Assembly: GCA_004555405.1 (NCBI GenBank)
Contig: SFIE01000018.1
Location: 1-33,626 of the forward strand
DNA: 33,626 nucleotides
Source of the DNA: Subdoligranulum sp.
Lineage (GTDB): Bacteria; Bacillota; Clostridia; Oscillospirales; Ruminococcaceae
Direction of reading: 5' to 3'
This document shows positions 15,052 to 21,109 of this stretch, piece by piece. The notes under the pieces are model-generated. The model had not been told where the DNA came from. It ran no database searches and saw only the letters and a program-made list of their open reading frames with translations. The position numbers were made by a program, and so were the translations under genes. Position 1 is the stretch's first letter. Each line of letters opens with the position of its first letter.

Positions 15052-15546
15052 ATGGAATGCCGGAATTCAACGCTGTGCTATCTGGAACAGGATGGAAAAT
15101 ACCTGATGCTGCACCGCGTGAAAAAGAAAAACGATGTGAACCACGATAAGTGGATCGGTGTGGGCGGAAAGTTTGAAGCCGCCGAAAGCCCCGAAGAATG
15201 CGCCCTGCGTGAGGTAAAAGAGGAAACCGGCTATGATATGGTCTATTGGCGTTATCGCGGCATTGTCACATTTGTGTGTGAGCCGTGGCCCGTGGAGTAT
15301 ATGCACCTGTTTACCTGCAGTGGATTTTCGGGGCAGCAGATCGACTGCAATGAGGGTGTTCTGGAGTGGGTGCCCAAGCAAAAGGTGACCGAGCTTCCGA
15401 TCTGGCAGGGGGATAAGATCTTTTTAAAGCTGCTGTGGCGCGAGGAACCGTTTTTTTCGCTGAAGCTTGTGTACAGCGGTGATGAACTGCGGCAGGCTGT
15501 GCTGAATGGCAAAGCCATGGATATTGCAGCATTCTTGAAGGAGTAA
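15052..15546 (+). CDS. NUDIX hydrolase (MutT-like)
   Basis: This is a 164-residue NUDIX protein. The box GKFEAAESPEECALREVKEE is followed by TGY and fits Gx5Ex7REUxEExGU completely. The beginning (CYLEQDGKYLMLHRVKKKND followed by VNHDKW) is typical of the 8-oxo-dGTP diphosphatase-like branch. The substrate is not predictable; in this operon it might hydrolyse a nucleotide sugar or nucleotide by-product. ACAGGAG precedes the ATG, 16 bp after the dehydratase stop. Its stop overlaps the ribosome site of the next gene, so the three cargo genes form one operon. Confidence 0.9.
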   Translation: MECRNSTLCYLEQDGKYLMLHRVKKKNDVNHDKWIGVGGKFEAAESPEECALREVKEETGYDMVYWRYRGIVTFVCEPWPVEYMHLFTCSGFSGQQIDCNEGVLEWVPKQKVTELPIWQGDKIFLKLLWREEPFFSLKLVYSGDELRQAVLNGKAMDIAAFLKE

Positions 15547-15552
15547 CGGCTC

Positions 15553-16158
15553 ATGTATACAAAATTTTTCAAGCGCTTTTTGGATATTGTGCTTTCGGGC
15601 ATGGCCATTGTGGTGCTCTCACCGCTGCTGCTGTTGCTGGCGGTTTTGGTGCGGCTGGATTCCAAGGGCCCCGTTTTCTTTAAGCAAAAGCGCGTGGGCA
15701 AGGGAAAAACGCACTTCCAGATCCTGAAATTCCGCTCCATGTACGCCGACACGCCGCACGATATGCCCACGCATATGCTGGGCAATGCGCAAAGCCACAT
15801 CACCCGTGTGGGCAAGGTGCTGCGTGTGACCAGCTTGGATGAGCTGCCCCAGCTGTTTAACATTTTTGCAGGGCAAATGAGCATTGTGGGCCCTCGCCCT
15901 GCGCTTTGGAATCAGTTTGACCTGATCGAAGAACGCGATAAATACGGTGCAAACGATCTGGTGCCGGGCCTTACCGGCTATGCCCAGATCAATGGCCGCG
16001 ATGAGATCCCCATTCAGCAAAAAGCCCGGCTGGACGGCTGGTATGTGCAGCATATCGGCTTTATCACGGATTGCAGGATCATTTTGGGCACGGTGTCTGC
16101 CGTGTTCACCCACAAGGGCATTGTGGAGGGTGAGCATACAGGGAAAAAAACGGGCTGA
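15553..16158 (+). CDS. Undecaprenyl-phosphate sugar phosphotransferase (small PglC-like)
   Basis: This 201-residue initiating phosphoglycosyl transferase moves a sugar-1-phosphate onto undecaprenyl phosphate at the inner face of the membrane. A re-entrant hydrophobic segment near the N-terminus (residues about 10-33) is followed by GPVFFKQKRVGKG and LKFRSMY, the catalytic Asp-Glu pair in SLDELPQLFNIF, and MSIVGPRPAL. Its length matches the minimal PglC-type catalytic core without extra domains. The substrate is probably the sugar whose synthesis begins with the upstream dehydratase (inference). GGAG within the NUDIX 3' end serves as ribosome site. Confidence 0.92.
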   Translation: MYTKFFKRFLDIVLSGMAIVVLSPLLLLLAVLVRLDSKGPVFFKQKRVGKGKTHFQILKFRSMYADTPHDMPTHMLGNAQSHITRVGKVLRVTSLDELPQLFNIFAGQMSIVGPRPALWNQFDLIEERDKYGANDLVPGLTGYAQINGRDEIPIQQKARLDGWYVQHIGFITDCRIILGTVSAVFTHKGIVEGEHTGKKTG

Positions 16159-16200
16159 CCCTTCACCGGCAGACTGGCCGCATAAAAAATAAGGGCCTCC

Positions 16201-16233
16201 GGCACAACGCTTAGCGGCGTTGTGCCTTTTTTT
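16201..16233 (+). terminator. Terminator of the cargo operon, overlapping the recombinase 3' end
   Basis: GGCACAACGC pairs perfectly with GCGTTGTGCC across TTAGCG and is followed by T7. The loop contains the recombinase stop codon (minus strand), so the convergent genes share this hairpin. Confidence 0.9.
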
Positions 16234-17050
16234 GCGCCTTGTTGTACAGGGCGTCGCTCACAAGGCGCCATTCGGGCCGCAGGGTGCAGTATTGCCGCCC
16301 CGGAGGGGGTGTGCGCCGCTTGCCCGTGAGAAAATCGGCCACCTCGCTTTTGCCGCACACCACGCGCCCGGTGTAAAGAATGTTGTGCAAAATACGCGAA
16401 ACCGCTTTTGGGGTAAAGGGCTTTTGGCAGCTGGTACACAGCCCCTGTGCATTCAAATAAGCGGCAATTTGCGCCATAGAATAATCTTTTTTTACATATA
16501 ATGCAAAGATCTGCTGCACAACAGCGGCCTGTGCAGGGTCCGGCTGCAGGGTGTAGCGCCCTGTGTGCCGATAGCCGTACACACGGTTGGGCACACGGCC
16601 CTTTTGCCCGCTCAGCTGCTTGCCGAATTTGATGCGCCGTGAAAGCCCGGCAGATTCCTCCTGAGCAATGGCAGAAAGCACCGTAAGAATAAACTCGCTT
16701 CCGGTGCTGCTGCTTAGATCGGCATTCACAAACAACACCTCCACACCCAACTCGCGCAGCGTGCGCACGGCGGATAAAAAATCCAGCACATTGCGGGCAA
16801 GGCGGCTCACATCCTTTACCAAAACCAGCTCAAAGCTTCCGCTTTCGGCATCCCGCAAAAGCTGCGCCAACTGCGGGCGGCCCTTCAGCCTTGTGCCGCT
16901 TTTGCCCTCGTCGCCGTAAATATGCACAAGCTCATACCCGGCCCTTTGGCAGTATAATACAAAAAAATCACGCTGTGCAGCATAGCTGTCAAGCTGCGAG
17001 GCTTTTTCGGTGGACACGCGGCAATAAGCGGCGGCGCGTTTTGTGTGCAT
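16211..17050 (-). CDS. Serine site-specific recombinase (short large-serine-recombinase type)
   Basis: This 279-residue recombinase probably integrates and excises the element. The resolvase domain has Arg11 and the nucleophile Ser13 (YCRVSTEK), plus Arg58 and Arg83/Arg86 (VSRLARN). It continues into a recombinase DNA-binding domain (YTLQPDPAQAAVVQQIFALY then VKKDYSMAQI; ILHNILYTG at about 220). It stops at YNKAQKKAQRR, where typical 450-550 residue members go on to a zinc ribbon and coiled coil. Those parts control synapsis and direction, so this enzyme may behave differently. The ATG at 17050 has AGGGGTGAT upstream, inside the right att region. The longer open frame upstream is antisense to PBP. 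Confidence 0.9.
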   Translation of the reverse strand: MHTKRAAAYCRVSTEKASQLDSYAAQRDFFVLYCQRAGYELVHIYGDEGKSGTRLKGRPQLAQLLRDAESGSFELVLVKDVSRLARNVLDFLSAVRTLRELGVEVLFVNADLSSSTGSEFILTVLSAIAQEESAGLSRRIKFGKQLSGQKGRVPNRVYGYRHTGRYTLQPDPAQAAVVQQIFALYVKKDYSMAQIAAYLNAQGLCTSCQKPFTPKAVSRILHNILYTGRVVCGKSEVADFLTGKRRTPPPGRQYCTLRPEWRLVSDALYNKAQKKAQRR

Positions 17051-17066
17051 ACCATCACCCCTTTTG

Positions 17067-17090
17067 TGACAACTGTATGCGCGGTGGTCA
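17067..17090 (+). other. Right junction (attR) of the inserted element
   Basis: The 24-bp imperfect palindrome reads TGACAACTGTAT then GCGCGGTGGTCA, with its centre at 17078/17079 (TG). Its left half belongs to the element and its right half is PBP coding sequence (CAVVNGGELMQP). Recombination with 12971-12994 at TG regenerates uninterrupted PBP codons and a circle with a more symmetric attP (TGTGAC and GTCACA arms). Confidence 0.8.
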
Positions 17091-17515
17091 ATGGGGGAGA
17101 ACTCATGCAGCCCTATATGGTGCAAAAAATCACCGATGCAGCCGGGCGCACCGTGCAGGAATTTTCGCCCACGGTGCGCCGCCGCGTGATCTCGGAGCAA
17201 ACCAGCGCCACCATGCGCGAGTTGATGGAATACACAGTCACGGACGGCAACGGCAAAAATGCCGCCGTAAAGGGCTATCGCGTGGGCGGAAAATCCGGCA
17301 CCAGCCAAAAGCTGGACTCTGCCGATGAAAAGGCCCGCATTGCCTCGTTTGTGGCGGCTGCGCCCATGGATGCACCCCGGCTGGCCGTGCTGGTGTGCCT
17401 GGATGAGCCCCATAGCTGGACGACTGCCGGCGGCAGCCTTTCCGCCCCGGTGGCGGCTGCCGTTTTGCGCGATTCATTGGAATATCTGGGCGTTTTGCCG
17501 CAAAATACCGATTAA
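17078..17515 (+). pseudogene. Class B penicillin-binding protein, 3' part (severed from its 5' half)
   Basis: This carries the last 145 residues of the PBP that starts at 11596. It begins at the Cys463 codon and continues AVVNGGELMQPYMVQKITD, the usual sequence after ITYLQMLTAV at the end of the 5' part. It holds the third catalytic motif Lys534-Ser-Gly-Thr (GGKSGTSQK) and a typical transpeptidase end (VAAAPMDAPRLAVLVCLDEP). No ribosome site or sensible start exists for it alone, so it should be silent until the element leaves. Composition matches the 5' part, and no stops or frameshifts have accumulated, arguing that the gene is kept under selection. Confidence 0.87.
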
Positions 17516-17560
17516 CCGCGGTGTAAAACGCCCATGCTTTTTCAAAAAGGGGGGCTTTGC

Positions 17561-18718
17561 ATGGAACACGCCGGAACCTTTCACAAATACAGCCTCAAAA
17601 GCCTGTTTGGACAGAATGCGGCAGCGGATATGCCATTTTTCATTCTGGTGCTCACGCTTTTGTGCTTTGGGCTGATCACATTGTTCAGCGCCAGCTACGC
17701 CGTGGGCATTTACCGCCGGGGCGATGCCTATGCCTATATCCGCCCGCAGCTTTTGTATGCGGCTGTGGGGCTGGCGGCCATGTGGGCGGCCTCTCAGGTG
17801 GATCACCACATCTATCACAGGCTGGCATGGCCGCTGATGGCGCTTTCTCTGGTGCTGTTGGTGCTGGTGCTGTTTATGCCGGAATACAATGGCTGCAAGC
17901 GCTGGCTGGTGCTGCCGGGCCTTGGCACGCTGCAGCCCAGCGAGATTGCCAAGTTTTCGGTGGTGCTGGTGTTCAGCCATATCATTTCGCTCAACTATCC
18001 CGGCATGGGCAGCTTTTCGGTGGGGGTGCTGCCGTTTGCGGCCATTCTGGGCGTGGTATCCGCGCTGATGCTGCTGGAGCCGCATCTTTCCGGCACACTG
18101 CTTATTCTGGCCATTGGGGCCATTTTAATGTTTGTGGGCGGCACGGGGCTGCGATGGTTTGCACTGGCCGGGGCAGGGGGCGCAGCCGCCGTGGCGGCTG
18201 CCGTTGTGCTGGTGCCGGATCTTGTGCCCTATGCGCAGGACCGCCTTGCCACATGGCTCGATCCCTTTGCCGATCCGCTGGGGGATGGACACCAAACCAT
18301 TCAAAGCCTGTATGCCATTGGCTCGGGCGGTGCTGCGGGGGTGGGCCTTGGCAACAGCAGGCAGAAATATCTGTATGTGCCCGAGCCGCAAAACGATTTT
18401 ATTTTTTCGATTTTATGCGAGGAGCTGGGCTTTATCGGTGCGGCCTGTGTGATGCTGTTGTTTTTGCTGCTTCTGGTGCGCGGCATGATCATAGCAGCCC
18501 GCGCAGCCGACCGCTTTGGCGCACTTTTGGTGGTGGGCTTTGTGGCGCAGGTGGTGCTGCAGGCGGTTTTGAACATTGCGGTGGTCACCAACACCATTCC
18601 CAACACGGGCATCAGCCTGCCGTTTTTTTCTTCGGGCGGCACAAGCCTGATGATGCTGCTGGGCGAAATGGGCATTGTGCTTTCGGTAAGCCGCAGCGGC
18701 ACCCAGCGCCGGGGGTGA
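17561..18718 (+). CDS. SEDS-family peptidoglycan glycosyltransferase (FtsW/SpoVE)
   Basis: This 385-residue polytopic membrane protein polymerises lipid II together with a class B PBP. It has about ten membrane segments. Diagnostic motifs are FSASYAVG near the start, NGCKRWLVLPGLGTLQPSEIAK, LEPHLSGTLLI, the extracellular loop with DGHQTIQSLYAIGSGG and GVGLGNSRQKYLYVPEPQND, and the end NTGISLPFFSSGGTS. The ATG at 17561 follows AAAAAGGGGGGC; an upstream in-frame ATG at 17534 lacks one. It lies 45 bp behind the PBP 3' part, as partners usually do, so the pair is FtsI-FtsW-like or SpoVD-SpoVE-like. While the element is present this SEDS lacks its adjacent partner. Confidence 0.92.
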   Translation: MEHAGTFHKYSLKSLFGQNAAADMPFFILVLTLLCFGLITLFSASYAVGIYRRGDAYAYIRPQLLYAAVGLAAMWAASQVDHHIYHRLAWPLMALSLVLLVLVLFMPEYNGCKRWLVLPGLGTLQPSEIAKFSVVLVFSHIISLNYPGMGSFSVGVLPFAAILGVVSALMLLEPHLSGTLLILAIGAILMFVGGTGLRWFALAGAGGAAAVAAAVVLVPDLVPYAQDRLATWLDPFADPLGDGHQTIQSLYAIGSGGAAGVGLGNSRQKYLYVPEPQNDFIFSILCEELGFIGAACVMLLFLLLLVRGMIIAARAADRFGALLVVGFVAQVVLQAVLNIAVVTNTIPNTGISLPFFSSGGTSLMMLLGEMGIVLSVSRSGTQRRG

Positions 18719-18763
18719 GATGTGTATAAAATGTAAAAAATGCGCCGCAAAGCCCATGGGCGG

Positions 18764-18792
18764 TTGACAGTGAGAGAATGGATTATTATACT
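18764..18792 (+). promoter_or_regulatory. Promoter of the marR-ABC operon
   Basis: TTGACA (18764-18769), a 17-bp spacer and TATACT (18787-18792) form a near-consensus sigma-A promoter. Confidence 0.88.
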
Positions 18793-18794
18793 AT

Positions 18795-18808
18795 GTTAGG
18801 CAGCTAAC
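18795..18808 (+). promoter_or_regulatory. MarR-type operator
   Basis: GTTAG-GCAG-CTAAC lies at the expected transcription start. TTAG/CTAA dyads of this spacing are typical for MarR proteins that repress their own exporter operons. Confidence 0.75.
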
Positions 18809-18830
18809 GAATAGAGGAGGCGAAGAGAAT

Positions 18831-19310
18831 TTGGTTGAAGAGCAAAACGATTTTTTGCAGCAATGCAGGCTGGGCCGAGAGATCAGCTGCACCGAGCACA
18901 TGATCAAGCGCCGCATTTGCCAGATGGAAAGCGAAAGCGGTGCGCAGCCCCTTACCGGCGGGCAGGGCGCGGTGCTGGGCTATATTATGCACAGCCAAAA
19001 GCCTGAGATTTTTCAAAAGGATATCGAACAAACCTTTAGTGTTCGGCGAAGCACGGCCACGGTCACGCTGCAAAAAATGGAGCAGGCGGGTCTGATTCGC
19101 CGCACGGCGGTAAAATCGGATGCACGGCTGAAAAAAATCGAGATCACCCCGCAGGGGCTCGCGGTGGCACAGCACATGGAAAAATGTATTGCCGCCATGG
19201 AGGCCGAACTTTCCAGGGGCATCTCGGAACAGGAAAAACAGGCTTTTTTAAAAACCTTGCAGAAAATCAATCAAAATCTGGGCGGTACGGCCTGCCCGGA
19301 AAAAGAATAA
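18831..19310 (+). CDS. MarR family transcriptional regulator
   Basis: This 159-residue winged-helix repressor has a helix-turn-helix region at about residues 55-95 (IFQKDIEQTFSVRRSTATVT then LQKMEQAGLI) and a wing with RRTAVKSDARLKKIEITPQG. The start is TTG at 18831 with AGAGGAGG ten bases upstream. It is the first gene of an operon with two ABC half-transporters. With the GTTAG/CTAAC operator at the promoter, autoregulation relieved by an exported compound is likely. The inducer is unknown. Confidence 0.9.
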   Translation: MVEEQNDFLQQCRLGREISCTEHMIKRRICQMESESGAQPLTGGQGAVLGYIMHSQKPEIFQKDIEQTFSVRRSTATVTLQKMEQAGLIRRTAVKSDARLKKIEITPQGLAVAQHMEKCIAAMEAELSRGISEQEKQAFLKTLQKINQNLGGTACPEKE

Positions 19311-19375
19311 CGGGGGCATTGCCGCCAAAAATTGCAAAATGCGGCAGGGCCTGAAAACCGGAAAGGAAAACAAGT

Positions 19376-21109
19376 ATGATCAGAACTTTGGCAAAGCAGA
19401 TCAAAGAATTCAAACTTGCTTCCATTTTGACTCCCTTGTGCATGATCGGCGAAGTAATCGCAGAAATGATCATTCCGCTGTTGGTTGCCAGCATCGTGGA
19501 CAATGGCATTATGGCAGGCGATATCCGGGCTGTGGTGAACACCGGCCTGGAGATGGTGTTGATCTCTTTGATCGGCCTTTTCTTCGGCTGCATGGGCGCA
19601 CGCTTTGGCGCGCATGCGGCAACGGGCTTCGCCCGAAACCTGCGCGGCGCAATGTATCGCAACATTCAGTCGTTCAGCTTTTCCAACATTGACAAATACA
19701 GCACGGCGGGCCTTGTTACCCGCCTTACCACCGATATCACCAACGTGCAGATGGCCTATATGATGATCCTGCGCATGTGCTTCCGTGCGCCGGTTTCGCT
19801 GATCGTGGCCATGTTTATGGCGGTGCGCATCAGTCCCAGGCTTTCGCAGATCTTCTGTGTGGCGCTTGTGTTTTTAACCATCGTGATGGCTCTTTTGATC
19901 AGCAAAACCATGGGGCTTTTCAGCCGCGTATTCAAAAAATACGATGCACTGAATGCCAGCGTACAGGAAAATGTTTCGGCGATCCGCGTGGTCAAGGCGT
20001 ATGTGCGCGAAAAATTTGAAAACAGCCGTTTCCGCAAGGCCAGCGGCGATGTGTATCAGCTGTTTGTGAGCGCCGAAAAAATGATGACCATCGTTATGCC
20101 TGTTATGCAAATTGCCATTTACGGCTGCATTCTGGCGCTTTCGTGGTTCGGCGCACACATGATCGTGGGCGGCAGCTTGACCACCGGTGATCTGATGAGC
20201 CTGTTTACTTACTGCATGAACATTCTGATGAGCCTGATGATGCTCTCGATGGTGTTTGTGATGATCACCATGTCCAAGGCCAGCGCCGAGCGTATCGCTG
20301 AGGTGCTGAACGAATCTTCGGATCTGACCAACGGCGAAAATCCCGTGCAGCAGATCCCGGACGGCAGCATTGCGTTTAAAAATGTGAGTTTTGCCTATCC
20401 CGGCAGTATGCGCACAACGCTGAAAAACATTGATCTCTCCATTCGTTCCGGCGAAACCATTGGCGTTATTGGCGGCACCGGCAGCGCAAAATCCAGCCTT
20501 GTCAGCCTGATCCCGCGCCTGTATGATGTTACGGCAGGCAGTGTGATGGTGGGCGGCCGCGATGTACGCGAATATGATCTTGAGGCTTTGCGCAATGCCG
20601 TGGCTATGGTGCTGCAAAAGAATGTGCTGTTCAGCGGCACGATCTACGACAACCTGCGCTGGGGCAACCCCAATGCCACCGATGAGCAGTGCCAAGAAGC
20701 CTGCCGCATGGCCTGCGCCGATGATTTTATTGAAAGAATGCCGGATGCCTACAACAGCAAGATCGAGCAGGGCGGCACCAATGTTTCGGGCGGCCAGAAG
20801 CAGCGCCTTTGCATTGCGCGCGCATTGCTCAAGAGCCCGAAGATCCTGATCCTGGACGATTCCACCAGCGCGGTGGACACCGCCACGGATGCACGCATTC
20901 GCGAGGCGTTTGCCAAAAAGATCCCCGGCGTGACCAAGCTGATCATTGCACAGCGCATCAGCAGCGTGCAGGATGCCGACCGTATTGTGGTGATGAACCA
21001 TGGCTGCATTGATGCCGTGGGCACCCACGAGGAGCTGCTGCGCAGCAACAAAATTTATCAGGAAGTATATTATTCTCAGCAGAAAGGGGAGCAGGATAAT
21101 GGCGAATGA
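19376..21109 (+). CDS. ABC exporter half-transporter with degenerate ATPase site
   Basis: This 577-residue fused membrane/ATPase protein has six membrane segments (about 15-300) and then a nucleotide-binding domain. Walker A is GGTGSAKS (about 366-373), with Ala for the second conserved Gly. The signature is VSGGQ (about 469), and Walker B ends LILDDSTSAVD, with Asp where the catalytic Glu belongs. Such sites are typical of the non-catalytic member of heterodimeric exporters of the TM287/288 type. It overlaps the next gene by 11 bp. Substrate unknown; drug or lipid export is the common role. Confidence 0.92.
   Translation: MIRTLAKQIKEFKLASILTPLCMIGEVIAEMIIPLLVASIVDNGIMAGDIRAVVNTGLEMVLISLIGLFFGCMGARFGAHAATGFARNLRGAMYRNIQSFSFSNIDKYSTAGLVTRLTTDITNVQMAYMMILRMCFRAPVSLIVAMFMAVRISPRLSQIFCVALVFLTIVMALLISKTMGLFSRVFKKYDALNASVQENVSAIRVVKAYVREKFENSRFRKASGDVYQLFVSAEKMMTIVMPVMQIAIYGCILALSWFGAHMIVGGSLTTGDLMSLFTYCMNILMSLMMLSMVFVMITMSKASAERIAEVLNESSDLTNGENPVQQIPDGSIAFKNVSFAYPGSMRTTLKNIDLSIRSGETIGVIGGTGSAKSSLVSLIPRLYDVTAGSVMVGGRDVREYDLEALRNAVAMVLQKNVLFSGTIYDNLRWGNPNATDEQCQEACRMACADDFIERMPDAYNSKIEQGGTNVSGGQKQRLCIARALLKSPKILILDDSTSAVDTATDARIREAFAKKIPGVTKLIIAQRISSVQDADRIVVMNHGCIDAVGTHEELLRSNKIYQEVYYSQQKGEQDNGE

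Larger units (their letters stand above)
12983..17078 (+). mobile_element. 4,096-bp serine-recombinase element inserted in the PBP gene
   Basis: The boundaries are set by the coding break in the PBP gene and the matching 24-bp palindromic junctions. Removing 4,096 bases restores an in-frame PBP: 1387 plus 437 nt make 608 codons including the stop. The contents are a promoter with operator, a nucleotide-sugar dehydratase, a NUDIX hydrolase and a phosphoglycosyl transferase on the plus strand, then a serine recombinase on the minus strand. There are no phage structural, replication or transfer genes and no visible excisionase. It resembles a miniature intervening element of the sigK-skin or SPbeta-spsM kind. 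Whether it still excises cannot be seen here. Confidence 0.85.

Noticed and set aside
12961..17090. Reading the PBP break as an assembly chimera
   Set aside because: The halves rejoin exactly in frame at matching palindromes next to a recombinase gene, which an assembly error would not produce; read evidence could still test it.
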